From Brachybacterium phenoliresistens (GTDB lineage Bacteria; Actinomycetota; Actinomycetes; Actinomycetales; Dermabacteraceae), in the NCBI RefSeq assembly GCF_000576425.1, contig NZ_KK069988.1:167976-231975 (forward strand): DNA of 64,000 nt, written 5' to 3'. The position numbers and the translations under genes were made by a program. A model generated the notes under the pieces. It searched no databases. It was not told where the DNA came from and saw only the letters and a program-made list of their open reading frames with translations. Below, one piece after another: positions 35,398 to 44,314 of the stretch. Each line of letters begins with the position of its first letter. The first letter of the stretch is position 1.

Positions 35398-36657
35398 TCA
35401 GAGGGTCTGCTCGCCCATCCAGTCCCAGATGCGCACGCCCTCGTGCTGCGGGTCGTTGCGGGCGACGTAGATCCACGACCAGTGGCCCGGGAAGCTCACG
35501 CCGTCCCAGACGACCTCGTCGTACAGGCTCATGATCGAGCCGGGGATCAGCTCGTGCGCGTGGACGGTGTTGTCCTGCGCGTCGAGGGTCGTGTCGTCGG
35601 CGGAGTGGACCAGCCAGGTCGGGGTGGTCATCGCCGCGAGCTCCTCGTCGGAGATGTAGTACGGATCCGAGCCGTCCCGGGCGCCGATCCCGCAGCAGAT
35701 CGGGACGGAGGAGGCGAAGAGCTCGGGATGCTCGGCGACCATCTTCAGCGACATGTAGCCGCCGTTGGAGCAGCCGACGACGTGGATCCGGTCGACGTCG
35801 ATCGCGGCGCCCTCGACGACCTCCGCGATGGTCTCGCGGATCATCGGCGCGAAGCCGTCCCCGTCCTCCATCCAGGCGGAGGGGGACTGCGGGGCCAGCA
35901 CGTAGGCGCCGCCGAAGGCCTCCTGCGCCTCCGGCGTCGCGAAGCCGAGGGCGCCGCGGTTGGCCCGCAGCTGCGTCTCGTTGTCGTAGTAGTCGTAGGC
36001 ACCCCCGGCCATGCCGCCCTCGCCGCCGCCGTGCAGCCAGACCACCAGCGCCCGGCCCTTCCCGCCGGGCCCGCGGCCGCCCTTGGGGGAGAACAGGCGG
36101 TAGTTCAGGCCGGCGGAGGAGACGTGGGAGCTGAAGGCGTCGACCTCCGGGTCCTCCAGGGCGCCCTGGGAGAAGGACGTCAGCACGACGTCGCCGCGGG
36201 GGCCGCTGAGCGGCGCGTCCTGCACGATCGTGTACTCGAGGTCCAGCACGACGTTGCGGCGCGCGTCCACCATGTAGCCGAGGGTCGCACCGCCGGGGAC
36301 GCCCTCGCCGTGCTCGAGCTCGAGCAGGACGTCGCCGCGCCGGGTCCAGCTCGCGTCGGTCACGGTGCGGTCCTGCTCGTAGGCGACCTCGCCGGTGAGC
36401 GGGTTGGTGGCGCGCACGTGCACCGAGAAGGTCCCCGCGTCCAGGGAGTCCCTGCGCACCGGGCGCAGCGCGGGGGAGGAGAGCGTCAGGGAGGTGACCT
36501 GCTCGCCGCCGTCGAGGACCTCGGCGGTCAGAGTGAAGCTGGCCTCCTGGCCGCGGCCGCTGCTCTCGGCCCGGGCGATCGCGGGCAGGAGCGCGGCGGA
36601 GGCTCCGACGGCCGCCGTGGAGGCGAGAAGGGTGCGGCGGGGCAGAGAGGTGCGCAT
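35398..36657 (-). CDS. Tat-exported alpha/beta hydrolase (PHB-depolymerase-like esterase)
   Basis: The 419 residues start with a Tat signal peptide (Arg7-Arg8 in LPRRTLLAST, cut after AIARA). A beta-rich N-terminal domain (about 35-175) precedes the hydrolase. The hydrolase has the oxyanion motif WLHGGGEGG, nucleophile elbow GCSNGG, acid HSADDTTLD and histidine FPGHWSW. It resembles predicted feruloyl/PHB-depolymerase-like secreted esterases that act on polymers outside the cell. The gene is alone, with a good promoter at 36722-36751. Confidence 0.88.
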   Translation of the reverse strand: MRTSLPRRTLLASTAAVGASAALLPAIARAESSGRGQEASFTLTAEVLDGGEQVTSLTLSSPALRPVRRDSLDAGTFSVHVRATNPLTGEVAYEQDRTVTDASWTRRGDVLLELEHGEGVPGGATLGYMVDARRNVVLDLEYTIVQDAPLSGPRGDVVLTSFSQGALEDPEVDAFSSHVSSAGLNYRLFSPKGGRGPGGKGRALVVWLHGGGEGGMAGGAYDYYDNETQLRANRGALGFATPEAQEAFGGAYVLAPQSPSAWMEDGDGFAPMIRETIAEVVEGAAIDVDRIHVVGCSNGGYMSLKMVAEHPELFASSVPICCGIGARDGSDPYYISDEELAAMTTPTWLVHSADDTTLDAQDNTVHAHELIPGSIMSLYDEVVWDGVSFPGHWSWIYVARNDPQHEGVRIWDWMGEQTL

Positions 36658-36708
36658 GGAGAACTCCTTCGTTCGAGGTGCACCGGAGGGACGCGCTCGG
36701 TGATGCGT

Positions 36709-36751
36709 GTCACGCTCCGTGACGGTAGGCCGCTCGCCGCGAGCACGTCAA
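36709..36751 (-). promoter_or_regulatory. Promoter and operator of the Tat-exported esterase gene
   Basis: On the minus strand TTGACG (36746-36751) and TACCGT (36722-36727) are 18 bp apart, a near-consensus promoter. The inverted repeat GTCACG-CTC-CGTGAC (36709-36723) overlaps the end of the -10 box and the start site, which is a classic repressor position. No other feature was seen in the remaining 36658-36927 spacer except the methyltransferase -10 box. Confidence 0.6.
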
Positions 36752-36927
36752 ACGGTGTTCGCCTGCCGGTGGTCATTTTTGTGCGGCCGGCTCACGACGA
36801 CCTCCGTGAGGGGTGCGATGCGAGCCCTCGCGGAGGCCCCCGCCGGGCCGCCCGCAGCGCCGGAACGTCCCGTCCGAGGCTCGGACCAGGGGTGATGCCG
36901 CCGGCCCGGGCGGCGTAGCGTCCGGAC

Positions 36928-37764
36928 ATGACCCCCGAGATCGGCAGCGACCACGACCCGCGCAGCGACCACCGCTACACCCACGGCTACGGCAGCTCGG
37001 TGCTGCTGGGGCACCGCCGCCGCACCGCGGAGAACTCCGCCGCATACCTCCTGCCGCATCTGCGGCCCGGGATGCGCCTGCTGGACGTGGGCAGCGGCGC
37101 CGGGACCATCACCGCCGACCTCGCCCGCCTGCTCGGCCCGGGGAACGTCACCGCGGTCGAGGTCTCCGAGACCGCCGCGGAGCTCACCCGCACCGAGCTG
37201 CAGGGCCAGGGCATCGAAGGCGTCGAGGTGCTCGTCGCCGATGCGCACGACCTCCCCTTCGCCGAGGACTCCTTCGACGCCGCCCACGCCCATCAGGTGC
37301 TCCAGCACGTGGCGCGCCCCTCCGAGGCCCTCGCCCAGATGCGCCGCGTCGTGCGCCCCGGCGGCGTGATCGGCGCCCGCGACGCCGACTACCCGGGTTT
37401 CCGCTGGTACCCGGACGCCCCCGCGCTGGACCGGTGGCTGGAGCTGGCCGTCCGCGCGGCCCGCGCCAACGGGGGAGCGCCCGACGCGGGGCGTCGCCTG
37501 CTGGGCTGGGCCCACGCCGCCGGGCTCGAGGACGTCACCGCCGGGGCCTCCGTCTGGTGCTACGCGACTGCGGAGGACCGCGCCTGGTGGGCGGCCTCGT
37601 GGGCCGGTCGCATCTCCACCGGCCCCCTGGCCGAGCAGATCCTCGCCGCCGGGTGGGCGACCCGCCCCGAGCTCGAGGAGATGGCCCGGTCCTGGACCGC
37701 CTGGGCCGAGGACCCCGACGGCTGGTTCCTCGTGCCGCACGGGGAGATCCTCGCCCGCGTGTGA
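36928..37764 (+). CDS. Class I SAM-dependent methyltransferase
   Basis: The 278-residue protein has the SAM motifs LLDVGSGAGTITADLA (motif I, near residue 52), VTAVEVSE (acidic loop), VADAHDLPFAEDSFDAAHAHQVLQHV and RVVRPGGVIGARD. It is a UbiE/Methyltransf_11-like enzyme. The substrate is unknown. A TAGCGT -10 box (36916-36921) is 6 nt upstream of the ATG, so the mRNA is leaderless. Confidence 0.9.
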   Translation: MTPEIGSDHDPRSDHRYTHGYGSSVLLGHRRRTAENSAAYLLPHLRPGMRLLDVGSGAGTITADLARLLGPGNVTAVEVSETAAELTRTELQGQGIEGVEVLVADAHDLPFAEDSFDAAHAHQVLQHVARPSEALAQMRRVVRPGGVIGARDADYPGFRWYPDAPALDRWLELAVRAARANGGAPDAGRRLLGWAHAAGLEDVTAGASVWCYATAEDRAWWAASWAGRISTGPLAEQILAAGWATRPELEEMARSWTAWAEDPDGWFLVPHGEILARV

Positions 37765-37786
37765 GGGGGCGGGCCCGGCGGCCCTC
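37763..37786. terminator. Hairpin at the methyltransferase/dioxygenase convergence
   Basis: GAGGG (37763-37767) can pair with CCCTC (37782-37786) around an inner GGGCC/GGCCC stem (37771-37775 with 37780-37784). It overlaps the methyltransferase stop and precedes the converging gene end at 37802. It is a weak call because the two stems partly compete. Confidence 0.35.
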
Positions 37787-37801
37787 CCGCAGGGGCGGTG
37801 C

Positions 37802-38896
37802 TCAGGAGCCGTCGCCGGAGGCCGCCGACCCCGGGCCGCCGGCGGGAGGCTCGCCGCCGCCGTCGCTCGGCATCGCCCCGGCGGGCGGCATGTCCCCGCC
37901 GCCGCCCGCCGGAGCGGCCGCGGCCTGCTGCGCGGTCGAGGTGTCGATGGGCAGGTCGATGCTCAGCGCGAACCCGGTGGACATGTCGCCGGTGACCTCC
38001 GCGAGCTGCAGGTCCCAGCCGTCGGAGAAGACGTTGTCGCTCTCCAGGGAGACCTGGGACAGGTTGTCCGCGGAGCCGTCGTACTCGGCATCGGAGTACA
38101 CCGTCTCGGCGACGTCCTCCGGCAGGGCGATCTGCGAGGTGAGGATCGCGTTGCCCGCGTCGGTAATCGAGGCGATGTCGGGGAAGACCTCGAAGTGGAT
38201 GTGCGGCCAGCGCCCGGAGTAGCAGGCCGGGAAGATCGTCGTGAAGGTGACGGTGCCGTCCTCGCCGACCACCTGCACGCCGCGCAGGTACGTCTCGTCC
38301 GCGATCGCCTCCGAGTACATGGAGTACTCGCCGTGGGCGTCGCAGTGCCAGACGTAGACCGCGGCGCCGGTCATCGGGCCGTCGTCCTGGACCATGTCGA
38401 TGATGTTCATGGTGAGCGTCAGCGGGGCACCCGCCGCGACGGTGCCCGTGTCGATCGAGGTGGTGATGTCGCTGCGCTCGACGCCGCTGATCTCGAGCAC
38501 ATCGGCGCCGTTGGAGCCGTCGCCCGGGTAGGGGCCCGCCGTCTCCGTGGGCATCTCCTCTCCCAGGGCCGAGCTGCTCGCGGTCGCCTCGGCGCCTCCC
38601 GCATCGGACGCGGAGGCGCCGGTGGTGCCGTCGGTCGCCCCCGTGCCGGAGGAGCAGGCCGCCAGGACCGCGGCGGCCGAGCCGGCGCCGATCACGCCGA
38701 TGGCGCCGCGGCGGCTGACCAGCGTGCCGATGTCGAAGGAGAGCCCCTGGTCCTCGACGTCCTCCTCCGGGCGGGCCAGGGGGCGGCCCTCCCAGGTCGG
38801 CGCAGCGGAACGATCGACCGGGGTGGTCGCCTCGCCGTGCTCGGAGGCGGCGGGGAAGGCACGGCGCGTACGGCGCAGCGGGAAGATGGGGGTCAT
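37802..38896 (-). CDS. Exported intradiol ring-cleavage dioxygenase-like protein
   Basis: Of 364 residues the first 60 are a polar extension, then a twin-arginine (62-63) hydrophobic segment ends in LAACSSG, a lipoprotein or Tat signal with Cys81. The dioxygenase domain has VYVWHCDAHGEYSMY, YLRGVQ and FPACYSGRWPHIHFEVF, which contain the Tyr and His iron ligands of the protocatechuate/catechol family. The C-terminal 40 residues are Gly/Pro/Ala-rich. Exported members of this family are known, but their physiological substrates are not. It is not near aromatic catabolism genes. Confidence 0.85.
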   Translation of the reverse strand: MTPIFPLRRTRRAFPAASEHGEATTPVDRSAAPTWEGRPLARPEEDVEDQGLSFDIGTLVSRRGAIGVIGAGSAAAVLAACSSGTGATDGTTGASASDAGGAEATASSSALGEEMPTETAGPYPGDGSNGADVLEISGVERSDITTSIDTGTVAAGAPLTLTMNIIDMVQDDGPMTGAAVYVWHCDAHGEYSMYSEAIADETYLRGVQVVGEDGTVTFTTIFPACYSGRWPHIHFEVFPDIASITDAGNAILTSQIALPEDVAETVYSDAEYDGSADNLSQVSLESDNVFSDGWDLQLAEVTGDMSTGFALSIDLPIDTSTAQQAAAAPAGGGGDMPPAGAMPSDGGGEPPAGGPGSAASGDGS

Positions 38897-39017
38897 GGCA
38901 TGTCCTCTCGTCGGTGGGCGTGGAGAACACGCTAGGAACGGCACGTAGCCCGGCGCTGTCGCGGAGCTGTGCGGGCGCTGTGCATCCCGGCGGGGGTGCC
39001 CGTCCTACTCTGGAGCC

Positions 39018-40496
39018 ATGCTTCCCGTGCTGACCGCAGACGCCCTCCGTACCGCCGAGCAGGCGCACTGGGACGAGCATCCCGGTGACGACCTGATGGG
39101 CCGCGCCGCCGCCGAGGTGGCGCGCCACGCGACCGAGATGCTCGGCGATGGTCCCCGCCCGGTGGTGCTGGTCGCCGCCGGGCCGGGCAGCAACGCCGGG
39201 GATGCGCTGCACGCCATGGCCCTGCTGCCCCCGCAGCTCGGCGCCGTGGTGCGCATCTGGCCCGTGCGCGGCCGCACCCATCGGGAGGGCCTGGACGCCG
39301 CGCTCGCCGCCGGCGCGCAGGTGATCGGATTCGAGGAGGCCGCCGAGCTGCTGGCCCGCACCGACCTCCTGGTCGACGGGATCGCCGGGCTGGGCAGCCG
39401 CCCCCTGGACGGGGAGGCGGCCCGGCTGGCCCGTGCCGCCCACGCGCAGCGCGTCCGGGTGCTCAGCGTGGACCTGCCCAGCGGGCTGCGGGCCGATGCG
39501 GCCGATGCCCCCGAGGACGCCTTCCGCGCGGAGCGCACCGTCACGTTCATCGCCCCGAAGCTCTGCCACGTCGCGGCGCCGGCCGCCCTGCTGTGCGGGG
39601 ACGTGCGCCGGGCGACCCTCGACGTCGACCCGGGGGAGACCACCACCCACCAGGCCGCCGCGTCGGACCTGCCGGCCTGGTACCCGATGCCGCAGGCGAG
39701 CTCCCAGAAGTACACCCGCGGATTGATCGGGCTGGAGACGGGCTCGGCGCGATACCCGGGCGCGGCCGTGCTCGGCGCGGCGGGAGCCCTGTTCACCGGG
39801 ACCGGGATGGTCCGCCACCCGGGGGAGGCCGGGGCCGCCGTGGTCTCCCGCTTCCCGAGCGTGGTCGCCGCGGGCGGTCGCGTCCAGGCCTGGACGTGCG
39901 GCTCCGGATGGGACGTCGAGGACCCGGCGGCCCGGGCCGCGCACCTCGACCGCCTCGCGGAGCTCATCGGCGAGGGGCGGCCGATGGTCCTGGACGCCGG
40001 CGCCCTCGACCTGATCGCGGAGGTCCCGCCGCTGCCCGAGGGGTGCCTGCTCACCCCGCACGCCGGGGAGCTCGCCCGCCTGCTGGGCCGCGAGCGCGAG
40101 GACGTCGAGGCCGATCCGCTCGGGGCGGCCCGCGAGGCCGCCGCCCGCACCGGGGCGAGCGTCCTGCTCAAGGGGACGGTCCAGGCGGCCGCAGATCCGG
40201 ACGGACGGGTCGTGCTCGCGGTGCGCGGCCCGGCCTGGACCGCGCAGGCGGGCTCCGGCGACGTGCTCGCCGGCTCCGCCGGGGCGCTGCTCGCCGCCGG
40301 GCTCCCCGCCTCCCGTGCCGGCGTCCTCGCCGCCTCCCTGCAGGCGGTCGCCGCCACCCGCAGCCCGGGCCCCATCCCCCCGGACCGCCTCGCGACCACG
40401 TTCCCCGAGGTCATCGCGTCCTGGGAGGACGAGCTGGTCCGCACCGGAGACCGCAGCCCCGACGAGCAGGCGCCGCGCGGGGTCCGGCCCTCCTGA
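39018..40496 (+). CDS. nnr: Bifunctional NAD(P)H-hydrate epimerase / ADP-dependent dehydratase
   Basis: The 492 residues fuse a YjeF_N epimerase (1-210; AGPGSNAGDAL and DGIAGLGSRPL) to a YjeF_C ribokinase-like dehydratase (220-480; LLTPHAGELARLLG and AQAGSGDVLAG). Together they repair hydrated NADH and NADPH in the cytosol. The ATG is 6 nt after a TACTCT -10 box (39006-39011). This is a stand-alone housekeeping gene. Confidence 0.94.
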   Translation: MLPVLTADALRTAEQAHWDEHPGDDLMGRAAAEVARHATEMLGDGPRPVVLVAAGPGSNAGDALHAMALLPPQLGAVVRIWPVRGRTHREGLDAALAAGAQVIGFEEAAELLARTDLLVDGIAGLGSRPLDGEAARLARAAHAQRVRVLSVDLPSGLRADAADAPEDAFRAERTVTFIAPKLCHVAAPAALLCGDVRRATLDVDPGETTTHQAAASDLPAWYPMPQASSQKYTRGLIGLETGSARYPGAAVLGAAGALFTGTGMVRHPGEAGAAVVSRFPSVVAAGGRVQAWTCGSGWDVEDPAARAAHLDRLAELIGEGRPMVLDAGALDLIAEVPPLPEGCLLTPHAGELARLLGREREDVEADPLGAAREAAARTGASVLLKGTVQAAADPDGRVVLAVRGPAWTAQAGSGDVLAGSAGALLAAGLPASRAGVLAASLQAVAATRSPGPIPPDRLATTFPEVIASWEDELVRTGDRSPDEQAPRGVRPS

Positions 40497-40544
40497 CAGC
40501 TCCCCGGTCCGGTCCGCAGGCCGTTCCGTCGGAGCGGTCCGCCG

Positions 40545-42065
40545 TCAGGCCCCCGGCCCCAGCCGGGGGGCGCGCCGGATCCCGAAGCGCTGGCGCAGCA
40601 CCCTGCGGGCGGCGTGCCAGCCGTTCATGCCGTGCACGCCGGGGGCCGGGGGCACGGCGGAGGAGCACAGGTACGCCCCGCTGTCGCCGAGGCGGTACGG
40701 ATCCGGCGACGCCGTGGGGCGGGCGACGAGCCGGGGCAGGCTGATCCGGCCCAGGGAGATGTCCCCGCCGACGAGGTTCGCATCATGCCGGGACATCTGC
40801 GCGGCAGGGATGCCGCGGGCGGCCACGACCACGTCCCGGAACCCGGGGGCGAACCGCTCGATCTGCGCGGTGACCGCCTCCGTCGGGTCCTGGGTGCTGC
40901 CGTAGGGCACATGGGCGTAGGCCCACAGGGGGCGCAGCCCCTCCCGCTGCCGGCCCGGATCCACGGTCGCCGGGTCGCTGGCCAGGACCATCGGCCGCTG
41001 CGGCATCCGGCCGCGGGCGACCTCCGCCTCGGCCTGCGCCATCTGGGCGCGGGTGCCGCCCAGGTGCTGCGTCCCGGCGAGCGCGACCTCCGGGTCCCGC
41101 CAGGGGACCGGGCCGGACAGCACGAAGTCCACCTTCGCGGCCGCGTCCCCCCGGGGGAAGCGGGCGAGCGCCCGCCGCAGCGACGACGGCACGGCCGTCC
41201 CGAGGATCTGGGCGGCCGCCTGCGCCGTGGTGTCCAGGAGGATCGCCCGGGCCGGCGGCAGCTGCTCCCGCGAGGTCACGGTCGTCCCGGTGCGGATCCG
41301 CCCGCCGTGGGCGCGCAGGTCCGCGATCAGCGCATCGGCGATCGCCTGGGAGCCGCCGCGGGGGATCGGCCAGCCGCCGCCGTGGGCGAGGGTCGCCAGC
41401 ATCAGCGCCACGCCGGAGGTCGCGAGCGAGGGCAGGGGGCCGATGGCGTGCGCGCCGACCCCGGTCAGCAGGGCCCGCGCCCGTTCCGTGCGCCAGGGCA
41501 GGCTCCAGGCCGGCGTGCCGTGCACCGCGAGCGCCGCGGCGAAGCGTGCGGCGGCGGCCATCGGCCCCGGCGCCAGCAGCTCCCGCGGGAGGGAGCGCTT
41601 GTCCCCGAGGGACAGGTCCACGATCGCGTCCTCCTGCGCGACCAGCGGGGAGAACAGGGCGTGCCACGTCCGGGCATCGGCGCCCAGCCCCTGCGCCGTC
41701 CTCTCCAGGTCGCGCCAGGCGATCGCGGCCGGCTCGTCGTCCAGCGGCTGCGCGTAGGAGGCCTCGGGGGCCAGCAGCTCCACGCCCCGCGCCGGGAGAT
41801 CGAACGCCCGCAGGAAGGGGCTGGCCAGGGCCATCGGGTGCACGGCGGAGCACACGTCGTGGGAGATGCCCGCGGCCAGGCCCAGCTCGAGGGTCCGGGA
41901 CCCGCCGCCGAGGGTGTCCTGCCCCTCGATCAGCTCGACCTCCAGCCCGGCGCGGGCCAGCGTCACCGCCGCGGCCAGGCCGTTGGGGCCCGATCCCACC
42001 ACCACCGCGTCGACGGCATCGGACCGGCGGGCGGCGGCGGGCGAGGGGACGGCGGCGGGGACCAT
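40545..42065 (-). CDS. Phytoene-desaturase-like FAD-dependent oxidoreductase
   Basis: The 506-residue protein has the N-terminal FAD motif AVVVGSGPNGLAAAVTLARAG (about 20-40), GGGSRTLEL and the C-terminal FAD motif GDSGAYLCSSAVPPAPGVHGMNGW. It belongs to the CrtI-related NAD(P)/FAD oxidoreductases that are not tied to carotenoid clusters; no crt genes are nearby. The ATG is 6 nt after a TAGGCT -10 (42072-42077). It is divergent from another flavoprotein. Confidence 0.9.
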   Translation of the reverse strand: MVPAAVPSPAAARRSDAVDAVVVGSGPNGLAAAVTLARAGLEVELIEGQDTLGGGSRTLELGLAAGISHDVCSAVHPMALASPFLRAFDLPARGVELLAPEASYAQPLDDEPAAIAWRDLERTAQGLGADARTWHALFSPLVAQEDAIVDLSLGDKRSLPRELLAPGPMAAAARFAAALAVHGTPAWSLPWRTERARALLTGVGAHAIGPLPSLATSGVALMLATLAHGGGWPIPRGGSQAIADALIADLRAHGGRIRTGTTVTSREQLPPARAILLDTTAQAAAQILGTAVPSSLRRALARFPRGDAAAKVDFVLSGPVPWRDPEVALAGTQHLGGTRAQMAQAEAEVARGRMPQRPMVLASDPATVDPGRQREGLRPLWAYAHVPYGSTQDPTEAVTAQIERFAPGFRDVVVAARGIPAAQMSRHDANLVGGDISLGRISLPRLVARPTASPDPYRLGDSGAYLCSSAVPPAPGVHGMNGWHAARRVLRQRFGIRRAPRLGPGA

Positions 42066-42197
42066 GGCCCCAGCCTAGGCGCGCCGCCCCGGACGTGACC
42101 CGTGCGTCAGCCGGGAACAGGGCCGCGGGGCGCCCGGGTTGCAGGGGATGCGGCGCGCGGCGCGCCGCCCCGAGCACGGAGAGGAGGCGGCGCACCC

Positions 42198-43397
42198 ATG
42201 CGCGAGGCGGATGTCGTGGTGATCGGCGCGGGCCAGGCCGGCATCACCGCCGGGCACCATCTGCTGCGCCGCGGATTCGCCCCCGCCGGGCAGGTCCCGT
42301 CGGGACGGGCCCCGCAGGAGCAGGGCGCCGCGCGCACGCTGATCATGCTCGACGCCGAGGACGGGCCCGGCGGCGCCTGGCGCCACCGCTGGGACAGCCT
42401 GACCCTCCGCACCGTCAACGGCATCACCGAGCTGCCGGACCAGGTGCTGGACCCCGTGGATCCCGAGGCGCCCGCCGCCCTCGCCGTGCCCGCCTACTTC
42501 GCCGCCTTCGAACGCCGCCGCGAGCTGCCGATCGAGCGTCCCGTCAAGGTCGTCTCCGTCCAGGAGGAGGACCCGGGGGCGGGGCCGGAGGGGACGCTGG
42601 TGCTGCGCACCCGGCGCGGCGGATCGGGCCCGGCGGCGGGGGAGGAGCTCGCCCCGATCCGCGCCCGCGCGATCATCAACGCCACCGGCACCTGGCGCCG
42701 ACCCTTCGTCCCCCACCTGCCCGGGGCGGCGACCTTCGCCGGCCGGCAGCTGCGCACCGTCGACTATCCCGGGGCGCAGGAGCTGGTCGGTGCCCGGGTC
42801 GCCGTCGTCGGCGGAGGGATCAGCGCCACCGGGTTCCTCGCGGAGATCAGCGCGGCGGCCGCTGAGGTCGGCGCGCCGCAGCCGCGCTGGTACACCCGGC
42901 GCGAGCCGGACTTCCGGGAGGGCCCCTTCACCCCCGAGGTGCAGGGGCGCGCCGCCGTCGCCGCCGTCGAGGAGCGGGTGCGCCAGGGACTGCCCCCGCG
43001 CAGCGTCGTCTCCGTGACGGGGCTGCCCTGGACCCCCGCCCTGCGTGCCGCGCAGTCCCGCGGCGCCCTCCGGCGGCGGCCGATGTTCTCGCGCATCGTG
43101 CCCGAGGGCGTGATCGAGGCCGACGGGACCCTCGTCCCGACGGACGTGATCCTCTGGGCCACCGGCTTCCGCGCGGACCTCGGCCACCTGGCCCCGCTGC
43201 GCCTGCGCGGTGCGGGCGGCGGCATCCGCATGGAGGGCACGCAGGTGGCCGGCGAGCCGCGCATCCACCTGGTCGGGTACGGCCCCAGCTCCTCGACCAT
43301 CGGCGCGAACCGGGCCGGGCGGGCGGCCGCCGCGGCCCTCGCGCGCCGCCTCGGGGACGCACCGAGGCACATCGGCCCCCGCGTGTCCATGAGGTAA
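42198..43397 (+). CDS. Flavin-containing monooxygenase-like oxidoreductase
   Basis: The 399 residues have an FAD motif VVVIGAGQAGITAGHHLL (5-22), the FMO-like GPGGAWRHRWDSLTL, NATGTWRRPFVP and a second nucleotide motif VAVVGGGISATGF. The C-terminal ILWATGFRADL completes the fold. A 25-residue insertion near residue 28-50 (FAPAGQVPSG onward) separates the first strand from the next. GGAGG precedes the ATG. Its reaction is unknown. Confidence 0.85.
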   Translation: MREADVVVIGAGQAGITAGHHLLRRGFAPAGQVPSGRAPQEQGAARTLIMLDAEDGPGGAWRHRWDSLTLRTVNGITELPDQVLDPVDPEAPAALAVPAYFAAFERRRELPIERPVKVVSVQEEDPGAGPEGTLVLRTRRGGSGPAAGEELAPIRARAIINATGTWRRPFVPHLPGAATFAGRQLRTVDYPGAQELVGARVAVVGGGISATGFLAEISAAAAEVGAPQPRWYTRREPDFREGPFTPEVQGRAAVAAVEERVRQGLPPRSVVSVTGLPWTPALRAAQSRGALRRRPMFSRIVPEGVIEADGTLVPTDVILWATGFRADLGHLAPLRLRGAGGGIRMEGTQVAGEPRIHLVGYGPSSSTIGANRAGRAAAAALARRLGDAPRHIGPRVSMR

Positions 43398-43435
43398 GGC
43401 TCTCCATAGAGATCCACAGCTCATTCCCGTAGGGT
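43390..43435 (+). promoter_or_regulatory. Candidate iron box and promoter of the SIP gene
   Basis: TGAGGTAAGGCTCTCCATA (43390-43408) matches the IdeR/DtxR consensus at 13 of 19 positions by eye and overlaps the -35 region. A TAGGGT -10 box (43430-43435) is 7 nt from the ATG at 43443. The match is imperfect and it overlaps the stop of the preceding gene. Confidence 0.4.
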
Positions 43436-43442
43436 CGATGAC

Positions 43443-44312
43443 ATGTTCGACGCCAGCAGCACCACAGCACCCGTCGCCGCCCCGGCGCCCGAGAAGCCCG
43501 CCGGTCGCGAGCGCCCCAGCAGGCCCCAGGCGGTCCTCGAGGTGATCAGCAAGGAACGGGTGAGCCCGCAGATGGTGCGGGTGCGCCTGGGCGGGGACGG
43601 CCTGGCGGACCTGCGCTACAACGACGCCACCGACAGCTACGTGAAGCTGCTCATCGCCGCCCCCGGCAGCGGCCTGCTCCCGCCCTACGACCTCGAGGGC
43701 CTGCGCGAGCACAGCCCCGAGCTGCTGCCCGCCCGCCGCACCTACACCGTGCGCCGGTGGGACCTGGAGGCCGGCTTCGTCGAGATCGACTTCGTGCTGC
43801 ACGGCACCGGGGAGGACGCCGGCATCGCCGCCCGCTGGGCCGACGAGGCCCTGCCCGGGGACCGCATCGCGATGATGGGCGCCGGCGGCGGGTACTCCCC
43901 GCAGCCCGACTCCGCCTTCCACCTGCTGCTCGGCGACCACAGCGCCCTGCCGGCCATGGTCCGCGCGATCGAGGCGATGCCGGCGGACGCGCAGGGCTTC
44001 GCCCTGATCCACCTCGACCACGACAGCGACTGCCAGCAGATCTCCGCCCCGGAGGGCTTCGAGGTGCACTGGCTGATCGGCGAGCGGGAGCTGCTGCTGG
44101 CGCAGCTGCGTCTGCTCGAGCTGCCCGACCCGGCGGGCATCCAGGTCTTCGCCCACGGCGAGCGCGGCGTCATCAAGCAGATCCGCCGCGAGCTCAAGGA
44201 GCTCGGCATCCCCCGCGAGAGCATCTCCATCAGCGCCTACTGGGCCCTGGGACGCGTCGAGGACCAGTTCCAGGCCGAGAAGCGCGAGCCCGTCGGCCAG
44301 ATCGACGACTGA
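43443..44312 (+). CDS. Siderophore-interacting protein (ferric reductase)
   Basis: The 289-residue protein has the SIP FAD-binding domain with RRTYTVRRWD (flavin motif) and VEIDFVLHGTGEDAGIAARWADEALPGD, then an NADPH domain with LLGDHSALPAM and YWALGRVEDQF at the C-terminus. It reduces ferric siderophores to release iron in the cytosol. The first 25 residues are a Pro/Ala-rich extension. A possible iron box upstream suggests iron repression. Confidence 0.93.
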   Translation: MFDASSTTAPVAAPAPEKPAGRERPSRPQAVLEVISKERVSPQMVRVRLGGDGLADLRYNDATDSYVKLLIAAPGSGLLPPYDLEGLREHSPELLPARRTYTVRRWDLEAGFVEIDFVLHGTGEDAGIAARWADEALPGDRIAMMGAGGGYSPQPDSAFHLLLGDHSALPAMVRAIEAMPADAQGFALIHLDHDSDCQQISAPEGFEVHWLIGERELLLAQLRLLELPDPAGIQVFAHGERGVIKQIRRELKELGIPRESISISAYWALGRVEDQFQAEKREPVGQIDD

Positions 44313-44314
44313 GG

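Noticed and set aside
40497-40544. A terminator between nnr and the CrtI-like gene
   Set aside because: CCGTTCCG and CGGAGCGG could pair, but the loop would be only one base and the realistic stem is about 6 bp, too weak to list.
40545-42065. A carotenoid biosynthesis gene
   Set aside because: The protein resembles CrtI in its FAD motifs only; no crtB, crtE or lycopene cyclase gene is nearby, and this branch of flavoproteins is found without carotenoid pathways.
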